This document shows, in pieces, positions 54,602-62,510 of a stretch of DNA of 64,000 bases. The position numbers and the translations under genes are program-made. How positions within the stretch are numbered: the stretch's first letter is position 1; every line of letters begins with the position of its first letter. Origin of the DNA: Deltaproteobacteria bacterium (GTDB taxonomy: Bacteria > Myxococcota_A > Polyangia > GCA-2747355); the NCBI GenBank assembly GCA_020633415.1, contig JACKDQ010000006.1, forward strand, positions 62,001-126,000. Direction: 5' to 3'. The notes under the pieces were generated by a model that had not been told where the DNA came from, made no database searches, and was given only the letters and a program-made list of their open reading frames with translations.

Positions 54602-54811
54602 CGGTGGCCTTGAGCTCTTATCTCTTGGGTATGCCAAAGGATATCATTATCCCAACCAGAGACCAAACGTGTCTCGCCGTCCAACTAAACCGACATGTAG
54701 TCGGCCAGGCGCTGGCCAGCCAACTCGGTCAGCGGGAGCGCAGACAAAAGGTGTAGACCGCCTGCGATCGGGTGGTTTGTGATCGGACGCGCCGGGTGTA
54801 GCATATACGCC
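54602..54811. promoter_or_regulatory. Divergent region and cysK leader with stacked hairpins
   Basis: 210 bases between the FHA activator and cysK. Adjoining inverted repeats CCGAC-ATGTA-GTCGG (54690-54704) and GGCCAG-GCG-CTGGCC (54703-54717) lie about 100 bases before cysK and share two bases, so they are mutually exclusive as RNA. An imperfect TTGGGTA/TATCCCAA pair lies at 54626-54657. Confidence 0.4.
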
Positions 54812-55744
54812 ATGAAGATTGCAGAAAACGCAGTGGCGTTAGTGGGCAACACGCCCTTGGTGAGACTCAATCGCGTCGGCAAAGAGACCGGCGCACAACT
54901 GATCCTCAAGCTCGAGTATTTCAATCCGCTGAGCAGCGTAAAGGACCGCATCGGTGCAGCGATGATCGCCGCTGCCGAACGCGACGGTCAACTGAAGCCC
55001 GGGCGGGTCGTCCTCGAGCCGACGAGCGGCAACACAGGCATCGCCTTGGCGTTTGTATGTGCAGCCAAGGGCTATGCCTGCACGCTGGTGATGCCCGACA
55101 CGATGAGCATCGAGCGACGTAAACTGCTCGCGGCCCTCGGCGCGGATCTGGTGCTGACCCCGGGTGCCGAGGGCATGCCGGGCGCGATTCGGCGCGCTCA
55201 GCAGATGGCCGAGGAGGACGACCGCTACTTGGTGCTGCAGCAGTTCTCCAACCCAGCCAATCCGGCAATCCACCGCAGCACGACGGCGGAGGAGATCTGG
55301 GCCGATACCGATGGGCAGATCGACATCTTCGTTTCCGGCGTCGGCACCGGCGGGACGATCACCGGCGTGGCCGAAGTGCTCAAGCAGCGCAAGGCCAGCC
55401 TTCGCACCGTGGCTGTCGAGCCGAAGAAATCGCCTGTTTTGGCGGGCGGCCAGCCGGGTCCTCATCGCATCCAGGGGATCGGCGCCGGATTTGTCCCCGA
55501 AGTGCTCAAAACCGAGCTGATCGATGAGATCGTCGCCGTCGATGATGATGCGGCCGGCGAAATGGCCCGACGACTGGCCCGCGAGGAAGGCATCCTCTCG
55601 GGTATTTCGGGCGGGGCCGCGATGACCGCAGCCTTGGAGATCGCCAGCCGGCCCGAGAGCAAAGGCAAGATGATCGTCACGGTGATCCCGTCTTGCGGCG
55701 AGCGCTACCTGTCGACGTGGCTATACGAGGACCCCGGTGTCTGA
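54812..55744 (+). CDS. cysK: Cysteine synthase (O-acetylserine sulfhydrylase)
   Basis: 310 residues from ATG 54812, which precedes the conserved start KIAENAVALVGNTPLVRLNR. PLP lysine in NPLSSVKDRIG; substrate loop EPTSGNTGIALAF; phosphate loop GTGGTITG; C-terminal SGISGGAAMTAA. It makes cysteine from O-acetylserine and sulfide in the cytoplasm. It overlaps the following cysE by 8 bases. Confidence 0.96.
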   Translation: MKIAENAVALVGNTPLVRLNRVGKETGAQLILKLEYFNPLSSVKDRIGAAMIAAAERDGQLKPGRVVLEPTSGNTGIALAFVCAAKGYACTLVMPDTMSIERRKLLAALGADLVLTPGAEGMPGAIRRAQQMAEEDDRYLVLQQFSNPANPAIHRSTTAEEIWADTDGQIDIFVSGVGTGGTITGVAEVLKQRKASLRTVAVEPKKSPVLAGGQPGPHRIQGIGAGFVPEVLKTELIDEIVAVDDDAAGEMARRLAREEGILSGISGGAAMTAALEIASRPESKGKMIVTVIPSCGERYLSTWLYEDPGV

Positions 55745-56672
55745 GTCAACGTCGCGCAAGACGACGCGCGAGTGCGGCCCGATTTCGCTCCAGCCGATCG
55801 TCGCGTCGCTCTCCACGGGCAGCAGCCTGACCCGCCGGGGAAACTCGGACGAACCGATGCCCTCGCGCCGCGCAGTGGCGACGATGATGGAGGAGCTTCG
55901 CCGCGCGCTGTTTCCCGGCTACTTCGGCGTGCCCGAGGTGCGCGCAACAACCATCGCCTACCACGTCGGCCATGCCCTCGATGACGTGCAGCGGACGATG
56001 CACGTCGAAGTGCGCCGGGCGCTCGCTGTCTCACAGGCCGAAACGACGTCACGCGAGGCGTTGGGCGTGGTCGCCCACCGGATGATTTCGCTGTTTTTTG
56101 ATCGCTTGCCAGAGGTTCAGCGACTGCTCGGCGAAGACGTTCGCGCAGCATACCTCGGCGATCCCGCCGCCCGCTCGCCCGACGAAGCGATCCTCTGCTA
56201 TCCCGGTCTGACCGCACTAACCAACCACCGCGTTGCGCACGAGCTGTATCGGCTGGACGTGCCACTGATCCCGCGCATCATTTCGGAGCTGGCGCACAGC
56301 ACCACGGGGATCGACATTCATCCAGGGGCGCAGCTTGGCGAACGGATATTCATCGACCACGGCACCGGCGTAGTGATCGGCGAGACGTGCATTGTCGGCA
56401 ACGACGTGCGCATCTATCAGAACGTCACGCTAGGCGCGAAGAGCTTCCCGCTCGACAAAGACGGCCAACCGGTGAAATTCTTGCCACGACATCCGATCAT
56501 CGAGGACAACGTCGTGATCTACTCGGGGGCAACGATCCTCGGTCGCGTGACGATCGGTCGCGGCGCAACCCTCGGCGGCAACGTTTGGATCACTCGCGAC
56601 GTCGCACCCGGAAGTCGCGTGACGATCCAGCCAGCGCGCTACGAAACCTACGAACGCGGCAGCGGCATCTAG
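55737..56672 (+). CDS. cysE: Serine O-acetyltransferase
   Basis: 311 residues from GTG 55737. The N-terminal helical domain is followed by a left-handed beta-helix of hexapeptide repeats: IDIHPGAQLGERIFIDHGTGVV, IGETCIVGNDVRIYQNVTLGA, VVIYSGATILGRVTIGRGATLGG, with the catalytic His/Asp in IDHGTGV. It acetylates serine with acetyl-CoA, supplying the substrate of the adjacent cysteine synthase. The acidic CysK-docking Ile C-terminus may be mimicked: the protein ends GSGI. Forms a coupled cysK-cysE operon. Confidence 0.94.
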   Translation: MSESTSRKTTRECGPISLQPIVASLSTGSSLTRRGNSDEPMPSRRAVATMMEELRRALFPGYFGVPEVRATTIAYHVGHALDDVQRTMHVEVRRALAVSQAETTSREALGVVAHRMISLFFDRLPEVQRLLGEDVRAAYLGDPAARSPDEAILCYPGLTALTNHRVAHELYRLDVPLIPRIISELAHSTTGIDIHPGAQLGERIFIDHGTGVVIGETCIVGNDVRIYQNVTLGAKSFPLDKDGQPVKFLPRHPIIEDNVVIYSGATILGRVTIGRGATLGGNVWITRDVAPGSRVTIQPARYETYERGSGI

Positions 56673-56686
56673 ACCAACGGAGCGCA

Positions 56687-58183
56687 ATGCCAACCGAGCT
56701 GGCCACTGCGATCTGTAGCGAGTGCGGCGCCGATGTGCGCTTTGCCGTCGGCACAAGCCAGGTGCGCTGCGACCATTGTCGCGGCGGGTTAGTCATCTGC
56801 GAGCAGCTTTTGGTCCGCCTGAGCTGTCCCAATTGTGGTGGCAACTTCTGTTCCCTCGACGGTGCGCTCTGCGGGCACTGCCCGTACTGCGAAACGCCCG
56901 TGCTCGGATTGACCCGCGACAACGTCATCCAGCTGATCGCCCCAGCAAAAGCCTCGGCACCCGAGCCGACGGCAAAGTTGGTTTTCTTGCCGTTTTGGCG
57001 GATGACCGGCTTGGTCTATGGCTGGACGATCGGCGCAAAGCTTGAAGTGCCGATCGACGCAGGTACTGGGATGAGCAGTGGCGAGGCCACTGCGTTGCCC
57101 TCTGCGCTGATCAGCAACGAGGAGGCCCCGAGCGGGCGCGTCTTCGATATCTCGTTGGCGGATCCGGCGACCCTTGCCCATGGGGTAACCAGCTTGCGCT
57201 TTCGCGCCCAGCTGCAGACCTTCGAACCCTACGATGCGAGTGTCCATCACTCGAGTGCTGAGGTTGTCGCGCCGGCCCGATCGATCGCTGAGGCGAAAGA
57301 CGATCTGACTCAGCAGGCGCTAAACCTCGGACATTCAGCAAATAACCTCGCACGTATCGACTGTCAGCGCGCCGATGTGGTGTCGGCAACGCTGATGCAG
57401 CTGCTCTACCCGTTCTGGATTTGCGGCGACCAGATCTACGATGCGGTCAACGGTCATCGTGAGCAAACGGTCGAGCTGTCCGCGCCACCGCCGTCACTCG
57501 CGTCCCAGCTGTTCGACGATCTGCGGATCATCGAACTACGCTGCCCCGGCTGTCAGCAGGCGCTGGCCGTCGAGAGCCGCCCCGCCGTGTTGATCTGCGA
57601 TAGCTGTGGACGCGCGTGGCAGGTCGGTGAAGAGGGACTCGAACCGATTACCGTCCGCTATGCCAAACCACAGCTAGCAAGCGAGGCAGCGACAATTCAG
57701 CTGCCATTTTGGCGAGTGCAGTGCAGCGTGTCGTTCTCAGGGCAGACAGCCGACAAGAGTATCGACCTCTACCAGCGTCTCGGGGCACTTCGCCCACCGC
57801 ACACCGAGGTCAGCGACGGCCCCTTGCACTACTACACGCCAGCATTCGGCGCGCTGCGCGCCCCGCGACTTGATCCTGCCGCGCGTGCCTTAACGCTTCG
57901 CCAGATCGTGCCGCATCCATTGGCGGGTCTGCCCCAGCACAGCACGCAACGGCAGCGTTTCCAATGCTTTTTCGGCGCGAGCGACGCGGCGCGTATGGGA
58001 TACGCGATCTGGCTATCGATCCTGCCGACAGCGGCCTGGCGCAGGGCGCGTACGCTACGCGTTCAGACCAGCGCGCCACAACTCTGGTATCTGCCATTCT
58101 GTGGCGACGGAAACCGCGAACTGCGCTGCCTCCTCACCGGTCAACAATTCGACCGTCAGGTCTTTCGCGGGTTAGCCCATTGA
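56687..58183 (+). CDS. Protein with two treble-clef/zinc-ribbon modules, unknown function
   Basis: 498 residues from ATG 56687, GGAG 6 bases upstream. Cys pairs: CSECGADVRF ... CDHCRGG (10-35), CPNCGGNFC ... CGHCPYCE (47-67), and a later CPGCQQALAVE ... CDSCGRAW (about 287-308). Between are two similar beta-rich halves with LPFWRMTGLVYG and LPFWRVQCSVSF. No membrane segment. I do not recognise the family. It follows cysE by 14 bases and is coupled to the next small zinc-ribbon gene, so the three or four genes may be co-transcribed. Confidence 0.75.
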   Translation: MPTELATAICSECGADVRFAVGTSQVRCDHCRGGLVICEQLLVRLSCPNCGGNFCSLDGALCGHCPYCETPVLGLTRDNVIQLIAPAKASAPEPTAKLVFLPFWRMTGLVYGWTIGAKLEVPIDAGTGMSSGEATALPSALISNEEAPSGRVFDISLADPATLAHGVTSLRFRAQLQTFEPYDASVHHSSAEVVAPARSIAEAKDDLTQQALNLGHSANNLARIDCQRADVVSATLMQLLYPFWICGDQIYDAVNGHREQTVELSAPPPSLASQLFDDLRIIELRCPGCQQALAVESRPAVLICDSCGRAWQVGEEGLEPITVRYAKPQLASEAATIQLPFWRVQCSVSFSGQTADKSIDLYQRLGALRPPHTEVSDGPLHYYTPAFGALRAPRLDPAARALTLRQIVPHPLAGLPQHSTQRQRFQCFFGASDAARMGYAIWLSILPTAAWRRARTLRVQTSAPQLWYLPFCGDGNRELRCLLTGQQFDRQVFRGLAH

Positions 58184-58464
58184 GTGATGCACCGCGACCG
58201 ACTGGCGAGTGCCGCTTTTGTGGCCAATGGAATCCAGCCGACAGGCAACGCTGCGTGTTCTGCGGCAATCGCAAAGATGACAGCAGCGATCAAACACGTA
58301 CTGTCCAGCCAGGGTATGCCGCAAGCTCGACGACGCTCCTTCCCCCCGACACAACGATGCCAAGCCCGGTTGCCGGCCACGCCGAGGCCGAGCGCTGGGC
58401 CAAGTGGGTGATCGCGGCGGTGTCAGCAATCGTTGGACTGATCTGGCTGATCGGCCGCTGCTAG
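58180..58464 (+). CDS. Small zinc-ribbon membrane protein
   Basis: 94 residues, beginning at TTG 58180, which overlaps the preceding stop (TTGA). Residues 11-28 hold CRFCGQWNPADRQRCVFCG, a four-Cys ribbon; a polar linker follows; a C-terminal membrane helix (WVIAAVSAIVGLIWLIG) anchors it. Likely a cytoplasmic-face partner of the larger zinc-ribbon protein. Its end overlaps the convergent aminotransferase gene by 42 bases. Start codon is inferred only from overlap. Confidence 0.6.
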   Translation: MSDAPRPTGECRFCGQWNPADRQRCVFCGNRKDDSSDQTRTVQPGYAASSTTLLPPDTTMPSPVAGHAEAERWAKWVIAAVSAIVGLIWLIGRC

Positions 58465-59622
58465 AGCGATCTCAAGCAACGCGTCGGCGAGCTGATCGAT
58501 CTGCGTCTCCGTGTTGTAGAAATGAGGCGCCACCCGAAGTACACCACCACGCGGGGCACAGATAATTTTCCGTTGGGCCAAGCGTGCGACGACGCGCTCC
58601 AAGTTCTCGCAGTACAGCGCGAGGATTCCGGAGCGATGGGCCGCGGAAAAGCGTAATGGCCTGTAGACGCTGCCCTCGAGACGCTTGAGCAACAGCGCCT
58701 GGAGCCGCTGCACCTCTGCAAAGATCGCCTCCGAACCGTAGCGCGCATGAACCTCGCCGATCGTACGTGCTAGACCGCCCAGCAAGCTGATCGGCGAGGT
58801 ACTGAACTCGAAGCGGCGCGCGCTCGGCTGAGGATTCCAGTCGAGATTGGAAAAGTCGAACGATTGGACCATCGTCTCCGCACCAACTTGCACCACCGAT
58901 AGTTTGTCGCGCAACTGTGGCGAGGTATAGAACAGGCCAGTACCGACCGGGCCCATCAGCCATTTCCAGCCCGACGCAGCGATCGCACCGATATTCATGA
59001 TCTCGGGAAAGATCGGCTGTACGCCGAGACTCTGGGCAGCGTCGATCACCAGATCGATTCCGTGTTGGCGACAGAGTTCTCCGAGCTGGTTGAGGTCGGC
59101 GGCATAGCCACTGGTGAACTGCACATGTGACAGCGCAATCACTCGCGTCCGCGGACTGATCAAGCGCTCGAGGTCGTCGATGCTCCAGCCGCCAATCAGC
59201 TCATCCGGCAGATCATCGCCGGCGGGAACGTTGGGCAGTAGTTTGAGCTTTACGCCGCGTTGGAGCTCTTGCAGGCGCCAAGGATGAAAGTTGGCTGGAT
59301 ATTCTTGAACAAAGGAAATCACTTCATCGCCGGGAGAAAACGGGTAGCCATTGGCCACCATCGAGATTCCGTCTGAGGTGTTCTTTACCGCAGCGATGTT
59401 CTCCGGCGAGGTTCTCAGCAGCTTGGCCGTCTGTCGCTTGAGATCGTCGAGTTGTTCGAGGTAGGCATCGATCACCGCCGCGCCACCACGCCGCTGCTGA
59501 TCGCGGATCAATTCAACGGCAAGGTCCGCGCCGCGCGCATAAAAGGGCGAAATGCTGCAATGACCGAGAAAGGTCATCTCGCGCGTCGACGGAAAGAGCT
59601 CCGCGGACTTATCAAAATTCAT
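58423..59622 (-). CDS. Class V aminotransferase (cysteine desulfurase-like)
   Basis: 399 residues. Fold-type I PLP enzyme: the loop VKNTSDGISMVANGY, LSHVQFTSGYAADL, cofactor Asp in IDLVIDAAQSLG, and the Schiff-base Lys in ASGWKWLMGPVGTG. The C-terminal small domain ends with GGVLRVAPHFYNTETQIDQL. The His of VQ/HV type and the loop lack an obvious desulfurase Cys, so it may be an epimerase, lyase or transaminase rather than a sulfur donor. A different gene from the aminotransferase at the left edge. Confidence 0.88.
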   Translation of the reverse strand: MNFDKSAELFPSTREMTFLGHCSISPFYARGADLAVELIRDQQRRGGAAVIDAYLEQLDDLKRQTAKLLRTSPENIAAVKNTSDGISMVANGYPFSPGDEVISFVQEYPANFHPWRLQELQRGVKLKLLPNVPAGDDLPDELIGGWSIDDLERLISPRTRVIALSHVQFTSGYAADLNQLGELCRQHGIDLVIDAAQSLGVQPIFPEIMNIGAIAASGWKWLMGPVGTGLFYTSPQLRDKLSVVQVGAETMVQSFDFSNLDWNPQPSARRFEFSTSPISLLGGLARTIGEVHARYGSEAIFAEVQRLQALLLKRLEGSVYRPLRFSAAHRSGILALYCENLERVVARLAQRKIICAPRGGVLRVAPHFYNTETQIDQLADALLEIALAAADQPDQSNDC

Positions 59623-59657
59623 AACTGGGCCTTTGCGGTTGCCTGGCGCCTGGCGAG

Positions 59658-61250
59658 CTAGAGTGGGATGTTTCCGTGCTTGCGCGGTGGGTTCTCTTGG
59701 CGCTTGTTGCGCAACATCTGCAGCGCCGCCGAAAGCCAGCGGCGGGTATCGCGCGGCACGATCAGCTCGTCGATGTAACCGAGGTCGGCAACGCGATAGG
59801 GGTTGGCGAAGGTCTTGCGATACTCAGCGATCAGCTCGGCGCGACGGGCTTCGGGGTCCTTGGCCTCAGCGAGTTCCTTGCGATACAAAATGTTGACCGC
59901 ACCCTCCGAGCCCATCACCGCAACCTCTGCGCTGGGATATGCATAGTTGATATCGGCGCGAATGTGCTTGGACGCCATAACGTCGTAGGCGCCGCCGTAA
60001 GCCTTGCGCGTGATCAGCGTGACCTTCGGCACAGTGGCCTCAGCAAAGGCGTAGAGCAGCTTGGCGCCGTGACGAATGATCCCACCGTACTCCTGCTCGG
60101 TTCCGGGCAAGAAACCGGGGACGTCGACCAGAGTAACCAGTGGGATGTTGAAACAATCGCAAAAGCGCACAAAGCGGGCAGCCTTGGTCGAGGCATCGAT
60201 GTCCAAGCAGCCGGCGAGCACCGCGGGTTGATTGGCGACGATGCCGATCGACTGCCCGCCGATCCGAGCGAAACCGATGACGATGTTGCCGGCGAAGTCG
60301 CGCTGCACCTCAAGAAAGAAGCCATCATCGACGACAGCAGCGATCAAATCCTTGATGTCGTAGGGCTTCGCCGGATCGCGAGGGATCAAGGTATCGAGAG
60401 CAGGCTCGGGGCGATCGACCGGGTCACTGGTCTCGACGAACGGCGGATCCTCGCGGTTGTTTTGCGGCAAGAACGACATCAACTCGCGAATGCCGAGCAA
60501 ACATTCCTTTTCGCCGTGAAAGGAAAAGTGCGAGACACCGGACTTGCCACTATGGGTGGTGGCGCCACCGAGCGCTTCCTTGGTGACTTCCTCATGGGTA
60601 ACGGTCTTGATTACTTCGGGACCGGTAATGAACATGTAGCTGGTCTTTTCGACCATCATGATAAAATCGGTGATCGCCGGCGAGTAAACCGCACCACCGG
60701 CGCAGGGTCCCATGATCGCTGAGATCTGAGGGATCACGCCCGACATCAGTGTGTTGCGCAAGAAGATATCGGCGTAGCCAGCGAGCGATTCGACACCCTC
60801 CTGAATGCGCGCGCCACCGGAATCGTTGAGCCCGACGACCGGAGCGCCAACTTTGGCTGCCAGATCCATCACCTTGCAGATCTTTGCCGCATAGGCCGCA
60901 CCGAGGCTTCCGCCAAAGACGGTGAAGTCTTGCGCAAAGACATAGGTTAGCCGTCCGCGGATGTCGCCATAGCCGGTGACAACACCGTCGCCAAGCGGGC
61001 GCACGCTTTCCATGCCGAAGTCTGTGCAGCGGTGCGTCTTGAGTCGGTCGAGTTCGACGAATGTTCCAGGGTCGAGCAGCAGGTCGACTCGCTCACGAGC
61101 GGTTAATTTGCCGGCCGCGTGTTGTTTATCGATGCGATCTTGACCACCACCAAGCATCGCCTTGCGATCGAGCGCCTCCAAACGGGCGATGGGATCTTCG
61201 ATCACCGCGACCTCGGCGGTAGACATCGTACGGCTCTTGCGCGTACTCAT
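59658..61250 (-). CDS. Acyl-CoA carboxylase carboxyltransferase subunit (propionyl/methylmalonyl type)
   Basis: 530 residues from ATG 61250 (GAGGACCAG upstream). The crotonase-fold duplication is evident: first half DFTVFGGSLGAAYAAKICKVMD and NDSGGARIQEGVESLAGY; second half FCDCFNIPLVTLVDVPGFLPGTEQE and KAYGGAYDVMASKH. This is the transcarboxylase/decarboxylase beta subunit, transferring the carboxyl group from biotin to a short acyl-CoA. No biotin carboxylase or biotin carrier gene is in the window. It starts 1 base after the stop of the PilZ-like gene. Confidence 0.93.
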   Translation of the reverse strand: MSTRKSRTMSTAEVAVIEDPIARLEALDRKAMLGGGQDRIDKQHAAGKLTARERVDLLLDPGTFVELDRLKTHRCTDFGMESVRPLGDGVVTGYGDIRGRLTYVFAQDFTVFGGSLGAAYAAKICKVMDLAAKVGAPVVGLNDSGGARIQEGVESLAGYADIFLRNTLMSGVIPQISAIMGPCAGGAVYSPAITDFIMMVEKTSYMFITGPEVIKTVTHEEVTKEALGGATTHSGKSGVSHFSFHGEKECLLGIRELMSFLPQNNREDPPFVETSDPVDRPEPALDTLIPRDPAKPYDIKDLIAAVVDDGFFLEVQRDFAGNIVIGFARIGGQSIGIVANQPAVLAGCLDIDASTKAARFVRFCDCFNIPLVTLVDVPGFLPGTEQEYGGIIRHGAKLLYAFAEATVPKVTLITRKAYGGAYDVMASKHIRADINYAYPSAEVAVMGSEGAVNILYRKELAEAKDPEARRAELIAEYRKTFANPYRVADLGYIDELIVPRDTRRWLSAALQMLRNKRQENPPRKHGNIPL

Positions 61251-61251
61251 T

Positions 61252-61599
61252 TCACTGGTCCTCGTTTGTTCGCTGCTGGCGAATTCCAAGTCGCTGGGCC
61301 ATGTAGGCGCTGACCGTTTCGCGGCCGACCTTGTCTAGACCTATCAAGCGGGCGGAGCTCCCGCGGTCGGGATATTCCGGGTCGTAGCAAAGCTCAGCGT
61401 CACAGCTGAGCGGGGTGCCGTCGGGTAAACGAAGGCTGACCCGCCCTTCTCCCGAACCCTCGATCGGCAAGGCATCAGAGAAATACAGCCGTTGCTCGGC
61501 ATCGATGGCGAAACTCAGCCGAAACCGCCGCTGACCACGACACGGCCCGGAGCGAAGCTCGATCTCGACGGTACTCTGCAGGGCGGCGCGCTGGGCCAT
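61252..61599 (-). CDS. Small PilZ-like protein upstream of acyl-CoA carboxylase
   Basis: 115 residues with the beta-barrel pattern of divergent PilZ domains: a strand with VEIELRSG, RLSFAIDAEQRLYFSDALPIEGSGEGRVSLRLPDGTPLSCDAEL, then SSARLIGLDKVGRETVSAYMAQRLG. The RxxxR and D/NxSxxG signature for c-di-GMP is not evident, so ligand binding is uncertain. Placed immediately before the carboxyltransferase gene and surely co-transcribed. Confidence 0.6.
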   Translation of the reverse strand: MAQRAALQSTVEIELRSGPCRGQRRFRLSFAIDAEQRLYFSDALPIEGSGEGRVSLRLPDGTPLSCDAELCYDPEYPDRGSSARLIGLDKVGRETVSAYMAQRLGIRQQRTNEDQ

Positions 61600-61673
61600 A
61601 GCGCTCGACCCTAGCAGTGGCCCCCGACGGCGTCAACGCGCCGATGCATCATAATTTCGCAATGTTGAAGCGA

Positions 61674-61773
61674 AGCAGGGGAAGCAGGGGGACGTTGATT
61701 AACTTTCTTAACCTATTTGGCTGCAGCCAAATAGGTTAAGAAAGTTAATCAACGTCCCCCTGCTCCCCCTGCT
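61674..61773. repeat. 100-bp near-perfect palindrome, REP/MITE-like
   Basis: Symmetric about 61723/61724 (GGCTGCAGCC): 61683-61764 is a perfect palindrome of 82 bases (41-base arms), extended to 61674-61773 with one mismatch (61682/61765). The arms start AGCAGGGG and contain GACGTTGATTAACTTTC. The right end touches the stop codon of the following leftward lipoprotein gene (61774-61776). A single half copy lies at 14404-14440. Likely a non-autonomous element moved by a Y1 (IS200/REP-associated) transposase, by inference. Confidence 0.85.
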
Positions 61774-62496
61774 CTAGTTGGGATCGCCAGGGCACTTCTG
61801 GAAGGTATCGGTGAGCGGATCAATACTGGCGTCCGCTTTGACCTGGCGACAAACGATCGGCAGCTTACGCTCAGGTGTGCAACCGTCTTCGCTCAGGGCT
61901 GTTCCCGTGTAGACCTTCAGACAGTCCATCGGTTGGCATTTGCGGTAGCCGACGCCGAAGCTCGAGTGGTCGTAGCGATAGCGCCGCCCGTTGTAGTCGA
62001 ACTCGAACGCGTCGTTGTTGTGCGCGCCGCCGTAGCTGTAACGCCCTCCGGTAATTGGTTGAACCACACCATTGAACGCTAGCCACGCTCCGCCACTCGA
62101 GAATTTCGGCACCGGGGCAATGCCACTGCTGTCACAGCCAGCGACGTCGCTGCGGAAATAGACGTGGCCTGAGATCGCCTGATGAACGAACGTACAGATG
62201 AAATCGGTCTGACCGAAGGTAAAGGGCTTTTCTCCTTGGGTCATCGGATCGACGCACTTGACCTGCTGCTGTTTGGGCTCGCGCACCAGGAAGCCGAGAA
62301 GCGGCTTGCCACCGTCGCTTGGGACAACCGCGTCCACCGCGCTATCGCCGAACACTGCGGTGTCGTCGGTCCGCGCATCCGCTTGGCTGCTATCGGCGGC
62401 GCTGGAATCCCGCGCCAGATTGTTATCGCCATGACAAGCAGCGAGCACAAACACCGTCGACGCCCAAAGCAGCATGCACGCATTTGACCTATTCAT
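61774..62496 (-). CDS. Lipoprotein with acidic spacer and Cys-rich domain
   Basis: 240 residues. Lipobox ends at the Cys of VLAAC, followed by about 45 residues rich in Asp/Ser/Ala (DSSAADSSQADARTDD). The remaining 170 residues contain eight or more Cys likely in disulfides (KCVDPMTQ, DFICTFVHQ, YRKCQPMDCLKVY, CTPERKLPIVC) with aromatic strands (GGRYSYGGAHNNDAFEFDYNG). No named family. Ends directly against the palindromic repeat. Followed, in its own direction, by no gene for about 170 bases. Confidence 0.75.
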   Translation of the reverse strand: MNRSNACMLLWASTVFVLAACHGDNNLARDSSAADSSQADARTDDTAVFGDSAVDAVVPSDGGKPLLGFLVREPKQQQVKCVDPMTQGEKPFTFGQTDFICTFVHQAISGHVYFRSDVAGCDSSGIAPVPKFSSGGAWLAFNGVVQPITGGRYSYGGAHNNDAFEFDYNGRRYRYDHSSFGVGYRKCQPMDCLKVYTGTALSEDGCTPERKLPIVCRQVKADASIDPLTDTFQKCPGDPN

Positions 62497-62510
62497 CGAT
62501 GCATTCCCTT

